Positions 37,141 to 45,841 of a DNA stretch of 64,000 nt are shown in pieces. Position numbers and translations under genes: made by a program. Each line of letters starts with the position of its first letter. The stretch's first letter is position 1. Origin of the DNA: Rhodalgimonas zhirmunskyi. Lineage in GTDB: Bacteria > Pseudomonadota > Alphaproteobacteria > Rhodobacterales > Rhodobacteraceae. The notes under the pieces are model-generated. The model was not told the origin of the DNA and ran no database searches. It worked only from the letters and a program-made list of their open reading frames with translations. The stretch is from contig JANFFA010000004.1 of NCBI GenBank assembly GCA_030848925.1, forward strand, positions 1 through 64,000, given 5' to 3'.

Positions 37141-37650
37141 TTATTGCAGACGGCTGGCGATGTTGTCGGCAAAGGCTTGCACCATCGCGTTGTAATAAAC
37201 GTCATCGTCCGGCGCGCTGGCAAGGTCGAACCCCTCGGGCAGGTACTCGCCAATGCTCATGGCCGTCACGTCCAGCTTGTAGAACGCAAGGTTAGTGTCA
37301 CGCTCTTCCGATTTGGCCACGCTGGTCACGTCGTTGATTTCAACAACACCGGTCAGGTGCGAATCCTTGCCGAGTGCCGCTGCGAAATTACTGGCGAGCG
37401 AGACCTCGTCGATATCCACCATAACCACGGCGGCCTTTTGATCATCCGTGATCTGACCCGCAAGCCGTTCAAGGATAGCGGCCTCCAGATCGCTGGAAAG
37501 CTCGGCCCACTTCCCCGCCGCAGGGGCATCCTGAACGGCGGTCATGTCGACTTCGACATCGACCTCTTTCACCGGCACGATCTCGGCCTGCGCCATCGAA
37601 GCAAGGGCAAGCGAGCTTGCAAGAGTTGCAGTGTAAAACAGCTTTTTCAT
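37141..37650 (-). CDS. Secreted protein of unknown function
   Basis: The protein has 169 residues. A signal peptide (about 1-22, ending MAQA) is followed by an acidic mature domain of 147 residues with mixed helices and strands (AAVVMVDIDEVSLASNF, then TNLAFYKLDVTAMSIGEYLPEGFD). I do not recognise the family. ATG 37650 has AGGAGAA about 5 nt upstream. It is monocistronic, with its own terminator. Confidence 0.75.
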   Translation of the reverse strand: MKKLFYTATLASSLALASMAQAEIVPVKEVDVEVDMTAVQDAPAAGKWAELSSDLEAAILERLAGQITDDQKAAVVMVDIDEVSLASNFAAALGKDSHLTGVVEINDVTSVAKSEERDTNLAFYKLDVTAMSIGEYLPEGFDLASAPDDDVYYNAMVQAFADNIASRLQ

Positions 37651-37873
37651 GTCGTTCTCCTGTGTCTGCCCGGGCAAAAAGGAAGGCGCATCATGCGCCG
37701 CCTGAAGGGAGACTTCCCCTCGCAGCACCTGCTGCCCGGTCTTGCTGAGCTAACCAAGAGAACCTGCAATTGGTTCCGTCCGCGTCCGGCGCACACCCCC
37801 AAATAGGGCCCAGAAACGCCCCGCATCGGCAAAACACCGCCAAGCCTTCGCGCCTTCGCGAGACCAAACGCAA

Positions 37874-37903
37874 AAGGCGCGCTCAATTCAGAGCGCGCCT
37901 TCG
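37874..37903 (-). terminator. Terminator, probably the original one of tRNA-Val(CAC)
   Basis: A perfect stem AAGGCGCGCTC/GAGCGCGCCTT with a 6-nt loop. On the minus strand it is followed by TTTGCGTTT. It sits directly next to the 21-bp copy of the tRNA-Val(CAC) 3' end (37909-37929), in the order expected for tRNA then terminator before the island was inserted. Confidence 0.8.
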
Positions 37904-37908
37904 GTATC

Positions 37909-37929
37909 TGGTGGGTGATAAGAGATTTG
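37909..37929 (-). repeat. Distal attachment-site copy (21-bp duplicate of tRNA-Val 3' end)
   Basis: These 21 bases are identical to 41194-41214, the 3' end of tRNA-Val(CAC) including the encoded CCA. Identity stops abruptly on both sides. This is the footprint left by site-specific integration at a tRNA 3' end. Confidence 0.85.
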
Positions 37930-38504
37930 TAAGTTCATAGGATAGAATACGTCACTAAATTCTAATTTCTTTGGAATTTACCCCAACAATTACCATAGGA
38001 ATTATTCCTTGCCCGCCCCAATAATAGCACGATCCCCCTGCCCCGATACATTACCGCATATCGCCGCCAAAAGCGCGTGGCGTAAAAGTATCAACTCGAC
38101 GTCCCAAAGGCCTTGCAGGGCCTGCTAGACCGCAAGCGGTGGGAACACTCGCTTGGCAGCGATCTGGCGAAGGGTTGGATCGTGGCCGGCGTACACCGCA
38201 GAACATGACCGGATCATAGCACTACTGACGAACAAGGAACGCGTCTCAAACTCAAAACTAACTAAACCTAAGTCAATTGAATCTACATGCGCCAGAAAGA
38301 TCAGAGTGAAGGAATGACAGATGCTCTTCTCCACCTCCGCGATCCATCCCTTGCCTTGCGGTGCCGCCACCTGATGAATGCCCCGCTCGAAACATCACCG
38401 GGCAACGCGCACATCCATAAAAAATCATGCACCTTTCATATAGTCATAAGGAGGCTTGTGAAGGCGAAGCGTTTGGGTAACGAGCAAACATTGGCTTTAT
38501 ACCT

Positions 38505-39236
38505 TTAAGTCAAGGCCGTTCGAATTTTCTCAAGCGCCTTAGCCCCATAGGTGCTATTCAGATGAGTAAGGTCTTCATTGTCATGAGCCTCGGTGCCACC
38601 GCCGACCATACGCCGCGAGTCTTGTGCCAATTCGTGGTGGGAATAGATCACATCCGTGATCGTTTCCTCCGGCTGGAACAGGCAAATCGCACCTGCATCT
38701 TCAACAACCTCGCGTAGCGCATCAAAAACAATATCACGGGTCTTCTCAGAAATAACTGCCCCCTCGGGCATCTTCTTTTTGTAACGCTCAGAGAAGAAGG
38801 GTTCGAACATTAAAACGATCTGTGCATCGGCACGCGCCTTCATCTCGCGGATCGTGTCTATGGTTCGGGTCTTTTCAAGCCAGCCCTGGCTCCCTTTGGT
38901 TAGGAAAGCGCTGGAAAAACAGTTGTTTTGTTGAGAGCTTGCACGCAGGAGGGATGCAAAGAGACCTTGCAAATGATAGTTGCCTCCATAGATGACGACT
39001 GCATCGAAATCTTTCGGATCGACCGCATCATATTGCCCCTCGGAGGTTTGAAGGAACATCTCAGTTGCCTTCCCCTTGGAACGGATCACACCATTATCTA
39101 GGAAAGTTTTCGTTCTATAGAGCTTACTCGGGGCACCGATATAGACGAACTCATCCCTGCCGGTGTCGAACTTCCCTTCCACAACGGCATTCTTGAGCGC
39201 CACCATGTGGCTGCGCCCGGTAATGCATATACGCAT
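38505..39236 (-). CDS. Island protein coupled to GSCFA, SGNH-hydrolase-like (unrecognised)
   Basis: The protein has 243 residues. It begins MRICITGRSHMVALKNAV, with a Gly-Arg-Ser in the position where SGNH hydrolases carry their nucleophile block. FDAVVIYGGNYHLQG resembles block III (Gly-x-Asn) and a late ETITDVIYSHHELAQDSRR segment could carry the catalytic His. This reading as a diverged SGNH fold is tentative. ATG 39236 lies 2 nt after the GSCFA stop, with GGAAGGAA upstream, so the two are coupled and probably act together. Base composition differs from the core genome. Confidence 0.6.
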   Translation of the reverse strand: MRICITGRSHMVALKNAVVEGKFDTGRDEFVYIGAPSKLYRTKTFLDNGVIRSKGKATEMFLQTSEGQYDAVDPKDFDAVVIYGGNYHLQGLFASLLRASSQQNNCFSSAFLTKGSQGWLEKTRTIDTIREMKARADAQIVLMFEPFFSERYKKKMPEGAVISEKTRDIVFDALREVVEDAGAICLFQPEETITDVIYSHHELAQDSRRMVGGGTEAHDNEDLTHLNSTYGAKALEKIRTALT

Positions 39237-39238
39237 GC

Positions 39239-40348
39239 TTAATTCCTTCCGAACGAATCCAGCATCATCTCTTCGCAAACCAGTTCATCCTCGCCCTCAT
39301 CCACTTCTGCCTTGGACTTTGACTTGAACTTGGGGGCCGGTTTAAGCTTCGCGGGTTTCTCTCCAGCAGAGGCGCTAGCTTTTGCATTCAGGCCTTCGAA
39401 GAACGAGCGCATCACAAAGGCTACACCGTCGGGGTGTACCGAACGCATATTGGGTTCAAAGAACATGCCACGGAAGGCCGGCGCTGTGATAATTTCGTAG
39501 GACGGGAAGTAATCTACGAACGCAAATCTCCCAGCAACCTCGCCTGCAACGCCGCGCAGCACTGATTTTGAGTAGGTGGTCGCCGTAAGGACATGCTCAC
39601 CCGAGGCAGTCGCAGTCAACGGAACAGGCGACACTGTAAGAAGGAAACGAATCTTGGGGTTCGCCTCACGGATGGCTCGTAGGGCAGCGATAAGATCACT
39701 GCGGATTTCGGTGAAGGCGAAATTTTTGAAAATATGCGCTTCTGGATCAAAATCTCCGGCAATGGTGCCTGGGCACATCGCATAGGTATAGCCCTCAGTC
39801 TTGTTGATCCACCCCTCCGTGAGGCCAAGCGTGAAGACGAATCGGCTGCTTTCTGCAATCGCTGTGCGAATGGCCGCAAGCGTGGCTTCACGCGATTTGA
39901 GCATCTCTTCCGCACTGGCGAAACCGCCCGGTTCGATCGCGGGGCGGAAAGGATCATAGAAACGCCCATCCTTTTCCCACGCCTCGGTTGGAGCTTCTTC
40001 TTTACCGAGCGCCCAATACACCCACTGTTTCAGAGCGGTCGCCGTGTAGATATTCCCGGTACGGAAGGAAAAGACCCCATAATTATATTCCTTTGCCAGC
40101 GCCTCATCAAATTTCGCCGGTGCAGTCTCAGCATTGAACCAAGCGTAGCCATTTTGGGCTAACGCCTTACCGATATGCTGAGCAAAACATGAACCAGCCG
40201 TCACGATCTTCTGACGTTTATTTAGCAGGTGCTTGGGCTGCCACAGCCCCGAGATAGAGAACGGGCTGACGTCAGCTACCCCCGTGCGCCAAAACGCTGA
40301 CTTAGGAAGCGTTTCATATGGGTTGTGTGCTGTATCTGCATCTGACAT
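39239..40348 (-). CDS. GSCFA-domain protein
   Basis: The protein has 369 residues. The family-naming motif is present as VTAGSCFAQHIG (about 49-60). FVFTLGLTEGWINKTEGY and FLLTVSPVPLTATASGEHVL are other conserved GSCFA blocks. A charged, Lys/Glu-rich tail covers the last 50 residues. GSCFA proteins are SGNH-like and are often found near polysaccharide genes; acyl transfer or removal on glycans is the usual suggestion, unproven. The ribosome binding site region is duplicated upstream (40357-40402). Confidence 0.85.
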   Translation of the reverse strand: MSDADTAHNPYETLPKSAFWRTGVADVSPFSISGLWQPKHLLNKRQKIVTAGSCFAQHIGKALAQNGYAWFNAETAPAKFDEALAKEYNYGVFSFRTGNIYTATALKQWVYWALGKEEAPTEAWEKDGRFYDPFRPAIEPGGFASAEEMLKSREATLAAIRTAIAESSRFVFTLGLTEGWINKTEGYTYAMCPGTIAGDFDPEAHIFKNFAFTEIRSDLIAALRAIREANPKIRFLLTVSPVPLTATASGEHVLTATTYSKSVLRGVAGEVAGRFAFVDYFPSYEIITAPAFRGMFFEPNMRSVHPDGVAFVMRSFFEGLNAKASASAGEKPAKLKPAPKFKSKSKAEVDEGEDELVCEEMMLDSFGRN

Positions 40349-40356
40349 TTTTTGAT

Positions 40357-40402
40357 CTCCACGTTTCAGTCCGGAAAATCTCCACGTTTCAGTCCGGAAA
40401 AT
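40357..40402 (-). repeat. 23-bp tandem duplication carrying the ribosome binding site of the GSCFA gene
   Basis: Two perfect 23-bp units (40357-40379 and 40380-40402). On the minus strand each unit ends in ACGTGGAG. The proximal GTGGAG lies 8 nt before the ATG, so the duplication created a second Shine-Dalgarno 23 nt further upstream. Confidence 0.85.
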
Positions 40403-41193
40403 TGGCTCGAAAAAAAGCCAATATAAAGTACACCGGACTAATATTTCCCAAATAACTTGCCGTTAAGGTGGGAGTAGCGGATTTGGCCTTTGTTTTCAAG
40501 CATGATGGCATCTGTCCGCAGTGATGGCGCTTTTGGGCTTGCCGGAAGAGGGTTTTCCAAGATTTTCGGCAGTTTTGGCCCACCTGAACCTGCCCTAGGC
40601 GCAACTGTAGAGCCGCGTTTGTTCGGATGTCGTCGACATACCCGTCATGCAGGCCTTGGCGGCGGTTTAAAGGCGCGAATGACGACGATGATTTGTCCAC
40701 AAAGGGACAACCCATGCAGTCAGGCGTGCCGTGTCAGTCTTTCATGAGGGCTGGTAATTCTTCGACGTAGATGGCGAAGAGAGGTCACAACGGAACCACG
40801 ACCGGGCGCTCAAGACCGAAGCTGAGGCACAGGCTTGAATCAATAGGCAATCGGGCTGACGCCCGCAGGCTTCCGGAAGGACGGCACGGACGCCGCCGGG
40901 GTGGACAAGGAAGCGATGGAACGAGAAATGTACCGCCGCGCGGATGCGCACATGAGCGGTTTCGCATCCGCGCTAGGAGATCACAGCACTCCGCCTGGTT
41001 CAGAAAACGAAGGGCTTCAGGAAGACGGCGGCACCGAGGACAAAGAGTAGACACCTAATGGGGTATAAACTGGCTTTGATGATTCACGCCCCCGGCTACC
41101 TCGTTTGCTACTCGTTTTCGGTCTTCCTGCTGCTCTCTTCGAAATACAAGGAGCTATTTTTCCTTATTTTTCAGGCACTTAAAAAGGGAGAGA

Positions 41194-41268
41194 TGGTGGG
41201 TGATAAGAGATTTGAACTCCTGACATCTTCGATGTGAACGAAGCGCTCTACCACTGAGCTAATCACCC
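41194..41268 (-). tRNA. tRNA-Val (anticodon CAC), island attachment site
   Basis: The minus-strand cloverleaf begins GGGTGATTAGCTCAGTGGT, has the anticodon loop TTCACAT (CAC), the T-arm GTTCAAATC and an encoded CCA (41194-41196). The last 21 nt recur at 37909-37929. The gene remains complete after the insertion. Confidence 0.96.
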
Positions 41269-41288
41269 GGTTCGGGCGGTTTTTAGAC

Positions 41289-41816
41289 TCACTCAGCCGC
41301 CTCTGCAAGAGGGTCTTTCGGCGTTGTCTCCGCTTTGTCTTCGGTCTTATCCTTGGGTTGGCGGATCTTGGTCACAAACACCTCCCCGTTCGAAAGCCGC
41401 TTTGAGCGATTGACCTTCAGCTTGCCAAATCCCGGCAAGTTAATTTGACGCCCCGCAGCGATGGCTTCACCAAGCTCGACCAGCGCGGCCTCGGCGGCCG
41501 TTTTTGCATCGCGCCGCTTGACGCCCGAACGCTGCGCGACCGCATCGATGAACTCTTTCTTGCGCAGGGACGAAAAATCCTCGTTGCTGGCATCGGCATC
41601 GGCTGTCTCTTGCGAAGACGTATCTACGGCTTCCATTTCTGGGTTGGTCTCCCCCGCCCCCCGACGCCCCACGCTCAGGGCCTTGGCCGCTTCCAATGCC
41701 CCGTCAAGCGCTCCGCTCACGGGTTTCTTCTCTTGCGTGGCCGCTGCTGTTGCAGGTTTGGTTTTGGAGGATGTGGTCGTGCGTTTGCGCGGCGTCGCCG
41801 TCTTTCTCGTGGTCAT
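41289..41816 (-). CDS. HU-family DNA-binding protein with long basic/acidic N-terminal extension
   Basis: The protein has 175 residues. The first 30 residues are Lys/Thr/Arg-rich (histone-H1-like) and residues 30-80 are Ala/Glu-rich and disordered. An HU/IHF fold follows (about 84-155: RKKEFIDAVAQRSGVKRRDA ... LPGFGKLKVNRSKR), with a short acidic tail. HU proteins bend and compact DNA. The extended N-terminus is seen in some alphaproteobacterial HU-like proteins. Confidence 0.85.
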   Translation of the reverse strand: MTTRKTATPRKRTTTSSKTKPATAAATQEKKPVSGALDGALEAAKALSVGRRGAGETNPEMEAVDTSSQETADADASNEDFSSLRKKEFIDAVAQRSGVKRRDAKTAAEAALVELGEAIAAGRQINLPGFGKLKVNRSKRLSNGEVFVTKIRQPKDKTEDKAETTPKDPLAEAAE

Positions 41817-42001
41817 CTGCTCTGCCTTCCGGTTATGCCTGACTGGTTTTGTTATTGTTTCTTATTGGTTATCAATTTAGCTGAATTTTGTGCACCGATC
41901 CAGTGTCGATCCCCGATCCGGCCCGCACTGCGGCCAAAATGTTGCGCCAAATCGCTGTAAAAGCTAGAATTATCCTACATTTTGTTAACTTGGGGGCCTT
42001 T

Positions 42002-42190
42002 ATGAAAGCCATATTCACCGCAGCAGCGATTGCCGTTCTCTCCACCAACACGGCCAATGCCGGAAGCCTGTCTGATCCGGTCATCGACCGCGACGTGATC
42101 GTCGCCGACACGAGCGCAAGCTCATCCTCGACAGGCCTTGTTCTTGTACTTCTGGTCACCGCTGCAATGATCGCAGCCGTCGCCGACTAA
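42002..42190 (+). CDS. Small exported protein with C-terminal membrane helix
   Basis: The protein has 62 residues: a signal peptide (about 1-20, ending ANAG), a short mature segment PVIDRDVIVADT, and a C-terminal hydrophobic stretch (LVLVLLVTAAMIAAVA). Proteins of this layout recur in Rhodobacteraceae and are sometimes mislabelled ferrochelatase. ATG 42002 is preceded by a GGGGG run. Function unknown. Confidence 0.65.
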   Translation: MKAIFTAAAIAVLSTNTANAGSLSDPVIDRDVIVADTSASSSSTGLVLVLLVTAAMIAAVAD

Positions 42191-42309
42191 GGCCCAGCAC
42201 ACCCCCCGCGAAGCGGCCTTTACCGGCGCCATTTCTGGCGTGCCGGGCGTCTCATTCCCGGCCACTACCCGGCCTCAGGCCACAGCTTAGGGCGCAGATT
42301 TTGTGCCGA

Positions 42310-42342
42310 ACAAAAAAGACCGCCCAAGATTTGGGCGGTCTT
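42310..42342 (-). terminator. Terminator of lon
   Basis: On the minus strand a perfect 12-bp stem AAGACCGCCCAA/TTGGGCGGTCTT with a 3-nt loop is followed by a T run. Confidence 0.9.
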
Positions 42343-42404
42343 CCTGATTTCTAATGCCCCGCACATGCCACCAAAGACTTTGCACGCAAAGGGTCTGGTC
42401 CGGC

Positions 42405-44819
42405 TCAGTGCGCCGTGGCGCCTGCTCCGTCATCCTTGGCGGCCAATGCGGCAGCTGCGGCGGCCTCTTCGGCCTCCTCGTCCCACTCGATCGGCTCGGG
42501 CGTCTCAACCAGCGCCAGCTTCAGAACATCGGACACGTGGGTGACGGGAATGATCTTCAACCCCTGTTTCACATTGTCCGGGATCTCGGCCAGGTCCTTC
42601 TCGTTCTCCTCGGGAATCAGCACCGTCTTGATGCCGCCCCTGAGCGCCGCGAGAAGCTTTTCCTTCAGCCCGCCAATGGCGCTGGCATTGCCGCGCAGGG
42701 TGACTTCACCGGTCATGGCGATGTCCTTGCGCACCGGAATACCGGTCAGAACGGAAACAATCGCCGTCACCATGGCCAAGCCCGCCGAGGGGCCATCCTT
42801 GGGCGTCGCGCCATCGGGCACGTGCACGTGGATGTCCCACTTGTCGAACTTGGGCGGCTTAACCCCGATCTGCGGCGCGATCGAACGGACGTAAGACGAG
42901 GCCGCATCAATCGACTCCTTCATCACGTCGCCCAGCTTGCCGGTGGTCTTCATCCGGCCCTTGCCCGGCAGGCGCAGCGCTTCGATGTTCAGCAACTCCC
43001 CCCCAACCGAGGTATAGGCCAGCCCGGTCACGACACCGACCTGATCCTCCTCTTCGGCAAGGCCATAGCGGAACTTCTTCACGCCAAGGTAGTCGTCGAT
43101 ATTCTCACCGGTGACCGACACCGACGTGACCTCTTTCTTGACGATCCGCGTCACCGCCTTGCGCGCCACCTTGGCGATCTCGCGCTCAAGGTTCCGCACC
43201 CCCGCCTCGCGGGTGTAATGCCGGATGATCGCGGTCAGCGCGCTGTCGTCCATCTCGAACTCGGCCGCCTTCAAACCGTGGTTCTTGATCTGCTTGGGCA
43301 GCAGGTGCTGCTTGGCAATCTCGCGCTTCTCGTCCTCGGTATAGCCGGCCAGCGGGATGATCTCCATCCGGTCCAGCAGCGGTCCGGGCATGTTATAGCT
43401 GTTCGACGTGGTCAGGAACATCACGTTCGAAAGGTCGTATTCCACCTCAAGATAGTGATCGACGAAAGTCGAATTCTGTTCCGGATCAAGCACTTCCAGC
43501 ATCGCCGACGCCGGATCGCCCCGGAAATCCTGTCCCATCTTGTCGATCTCGTCGAGCAGGATCAGCGGATTGGTCGTCTTCGCCTTCTTCAGCGCCTGGA
43601 TAATCTTGCCCGGCATGGAGCCGATATAGGTCCGGCGGTGGCCACGGATCTCGCTCTCATCGCGCACCCCCCCAAGGGAAATGCGAATGAACTCGCGCCC
43701 CGTCGCCTTCGCGACCGACTTGCCAAGCGATGTCTTACCCACACCCGGCGGGCCGACAAGGCACATGATCGGCCCCTTCAGCTTTTTCGAACGTTGCTGC
43801 ACGGCAAGGTATTCGACAATCCGCTCCTTGACCTTCTCAAGCCCGTAGTGGTCCTGATCAAGGATGGCTTCGGCCCGGCTCAGATCCTTTTTCACACGGC
43901 TGCGCGTGCCCCACGGAATGCTCAGCATCCAGTCGAGGTAGTTGCGCACAACGGTCGCCTCGGCGCTCATCGGGCTCATGTTCTTGAGCTTTTTCAGCTC
44001 GGCATCGGCCTTTTCCTTGGCCTCTTTCGAAAGCTTGGTCGCCGCGATGCGCTCTTCCAGTTCGGCGATCTCGTTCTGACCGTCCTCCCCGTCGCCCAGC
44101 TCCTTCTGAATGGCCTTCATCTGCTCATTCAGGTAATATTCACGCTGGGTGCGCTCCATCTGGCTTTTGACGCGCGTCTTGATCTTCTTCTCGACCTGCA
44201 GAACGCTCATTTCGCCCTGCATCAGGCCGTACACCTTCTCAAGCCGCTCGCTCACGCTCAGCGTCTCCAGAAGCTCCTGCTTCTGATCCACCTCGATGCC
44301 AAGGTGCCCGGCCACAAGATCCGCCAGCTTCGCAGGCTCATGCGCCTCGCTCACCGCGGACAGCGCCTCTTCGGGGATGTTCTTCTTGACCTTCGCATAG
44401 CGCTCGAACTCGGTCGCGACGGTGCGCACCAGCGCCTCGATCGTCGCCGCGTCGCCCGGCATCTCGGTCAGGTATTCGGCCTTGGCTTCAAAGAAATCCT
44501 CGTTGTCGAGGTATTCTGTGATCCGCACCCGCGCCTGTCCTTCGACCAGCACCTTGACGGTGCCATCGGGCAGTTTCAGCAGTTGCAAAACGTTGGCCAG
44601 AACGCCGGCCTTATAAATTCCGTCCGTGTCCGGCTCGTCCACGCTGGGATCGATCTGGCTCGACAGCAGGATCTGCTTGTCATCGGCCATCACCTCTTCC
44701 AGCGCCTTCACCGATTTCTCGCGCCCCACGAACAGCGGCACGATCATATGCGGGAAAACCACGATATCGCGCAGTGGCAGCACCGGGTAGGAGGCGTTGA
44801 GGGGCTCTTGCATGCTCAT
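42405..44819 (-). CDS. lon: ATP-dependent protease Lon
   Basis: The protein has 804 residues. The N-terminal substrate domain (about 10-205) begins YPVLPLRDIVVFPHMIVPLF. The AAA+ core has Walker A GPPGVGKTSLGKS and Walker B LLDEIDKMG. The C-terminal protease has the Ser-Lys dyad region PKDGPSAGLAMVTAI. The His/Ala/Gly-rich tail is short. Lon degrades misfolded and regulatory proteins, and in alphaproteobacteria controls cell-cycle factors such as CcrM and DnaA. Confidence 0.98.
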   Translation of the reverse strand: MSMQEPLNASYPVLPLRDIVVFPHMIVPLFVGREKSVKALEEVMADDKQILLSSQIDPSVDEPDTDGIYKAGVLANVLQLLKLPDGTVKVLVEGQARVRITEYLDNEDFFEAKAEYLTEMPGDAATIEALVRTVATEFERYAKVKKNIPEEALSAVSEAHEPAKLADLVAGHLGIEVDQKQELLETLSVSERLEKVYGLMQGEMSVLQVEKKIKTRVKSQMERTQREYYLNEQMKAIQKELGDGEDGQNEIAELEERIAATKLSKEAKEKADAELKKLKNMSPMSAEATVVRNYLDWMLSIPWGTRSRVKKDLSRAEAILDQDHYGLEKVKERIVEYLAVQQRSKKLKGPIMCLVGPPGVGKTSLGKSVAKATGREFIRISLGGVRDESEIRGHRRTYIGSMPGKIIQALKKAKTTNPLILLDEIDKMGQDFRGDPASAMLEVLDPEQNSTFVDHYLEVEYDLSNVMFLTTSNSYNMPGPLLDRMEIIPLAGYTEDEKREIAKQHLLPKQIKNHGLKAAEFEMDDSALTAIIRHYTREAGVRNLEREIAKVARKAVTRIVKKEVTSVSVTGENIDDYLGVKKFRYGLAEEEDQVGVVTGLAYTSVGGELLNIEALRLPGKGRMKTTGKLGDVMKESIDAASSYVRSIAPQIGVKPPKFDKWDIHVHVPDGATPKDGPSAGLAMVTAIVSVLTGIPVRKDIAMTGEVTLRGNASAIGGLKEKLLAALRGGIKTVLIPEENEKDLAEIPDNVKQGLKIIPVTHVSDVLKLALVETPEPIEWDEEAEEAAAAAALAAKDDGAGATAH

Positions 44820-45154
44820 TCACTCATGTCCTTGTCTTTGGCAGGACGCCCGGCCCCTTGATAGGCAGCGCGCGCATCCCCGCGTTTCCGAGAAGTTAAG
44901 TGGGCCTTGCCCGAACCCATTTCAACCTCGCTTTGCCTCACAATGCCCGTCCCGCCCAAAGGGGGCAAGGCGCAATTCCACCCATTGTTAACGACGTCAC
45001 CACAATATCCGGGTTGCGCAAAAACTTCGCGCAACCTCCGTTCATCCTGCGCGCACGTGCTCCGCCCCCTGCCCTTGACGGCGAGGGCAAGGCCCCCCAA
45101 TTAGAGTAATGAATATTCATTACTGACTCTTCTCTACTGAATGACTCTCCCCCC
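44820..45154. other. Divergent lon / TetR intergenic region
   Basis: No gene is seen. The region should contain the lon promoter (minus strand) and the TetR/SDR promoter (plus strand). TTGACG at 45074 is a possible -35 for the latter. The 20-bp palindrome at 45105-45124 lies just downstream of it. Confidence 0.5.
45105..45124. promoter_or_regulatory. Perfect 20-bp palindromic operator (TetR type)
   Basis: AGTAATGAATATTCATTACT is a perfect palindrome. It lies 31 bp before the TetR start and is AT-rich in a GC-rich background, typical for TetR-family autoregulation. A further half-like ACTGAATGACT occurs about 10 bp downstream. Recognition by the adjacent regulator is inferred. Confidence 0.75.
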
Positions 45155-45817
45155 ATGACTAACGCCACACCTGACAACCCACCTGCCCTCGCCGCCATCA
45201 AACCGGCCCCCAGACGCCCCCGCGCCAGCCGCGAAACCGTCCGCGCCCGAATCCGCGCCGCCGTCACGCAAGAGGCGGTCTCGGGCGGCATCGGCGCGCT
45301 CTCCATCGCCTCGGTGGCCAAGCGCGCCAAGGTGTCGGCAGGCACGATTTACCTGCATTTCGCAAGCAAGGACGACATGCTTCAGCAGGTCTACCTCGAG
45401 ATCAAGAAAGACGTGCACCAACAGATCATGCGCGCCGCCGGGGAACCCAATTCCCCGCAAATGCTCAAACGGCTCTGGTATGCTCTGTTCGATTACGTGC
45501 GCGATCATCCCAACGATTTCCTGTTCGTCGAATTCGCGGGCGCGGCGCAGGTGCTCACCCCCGAACAGGCGGCCACCATCGCCCACCATCAGGCCGATAT
45601 TCGCGCCGTTTTGCAACGCGCCATTGACGATGGCACGCTGGCCGACTTGCCGCTCAACGTCCTCATGGTGCTGATCGTGTCACCCGCCATGCACCTCGCC
45701 CGACAGGCGCTCCTGCACGGCGCACAGCCCAGCCAATCTGACATCGACCTCACCTTCGCACAGGTCTGGCGCGCGGTCAGCGTCCCCCCGGATCACGCGC
45801 CCCTCGAAAACGACTAG
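45155..45817 (+). CDS. TetR-family transcriptional regulator
   Basis: The protein has 220 residues. A Pro/Arg-rich leader of about 25 residues precedes the TetR DNA-binding domain (about 28-75: IRAAVTQEAV ... ASVAKRAKVSAGTIYLHFASKDDML). The C-terminal ligand domain is unassigned. It lies 24 nt before an SDR gene, so it probably controls that operon and itself through the palindrome at 45105. The start ATG has no clear purine-rich site, so the leader may be shorter. Confidence 0.9.
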   Translation: MTNATPDNPPALAAIKPAPRRPRASRETVRARIRAAVTQEAVSGGIGALSIASVAKRAKVSAGTIYLHFASKDDMLQQVYLEIKKDVHQQIMRAAGEPNSPQMLKRLWYALFDYVRDHPNDFLFVEFAGAAQVLTPEQAATIAHHQADIRAVLQRAIDDGTLADLPLNVLMVLIVSPAMHLARQALLHGAQPSQSDIDLTFAQVWRAVSVPPDHAPLEND

Positions 45818-45841
45818 CCTCAACGCAAAAGGAAACGCCCC

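Larger units (their letters stand above)
37930..41193. mobile_element. 3.26-kb integrase-less island in tRNA-Val(CAC)
   Basis: The segment lies between the 21-bp repeat at 37909 and the intact tRNA at 41194. It is visibly AT-richer than the flanks and its codon use is less GC3-biased. Cargo: the GSCFA gene and its coupled partner (38505-40348). The left 575 bp (37930-38504) and right 790 bp (40403-41193) hold no convincing genes. A short plus-strand reading frame around 40850-41050, rich in charged residues and ending in TAG, may be a decayed gene. No integrase, transposase or excisionase is recognisable, so the element is probably a degraded or satellite remnant. Confidence 0.75.

Noticed and set aside
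38125-38370. Possible gene remnant in the left part of the island
   Set aside because: No motif of a transposase or integrase could be identified; no ribosome binding site.
41058-41237. Small plus-strand open frame at the island edge
   Set aside because: It runs antisense into tRNA-Val and its end is tRNA sequence; not credible as a gene.
42354-44861. 835-codon plus-strand open frame across lon
   Set aside because: Antisense shadow of lon, whose minus-strand product has all Lon motifs; caused by high GC content.
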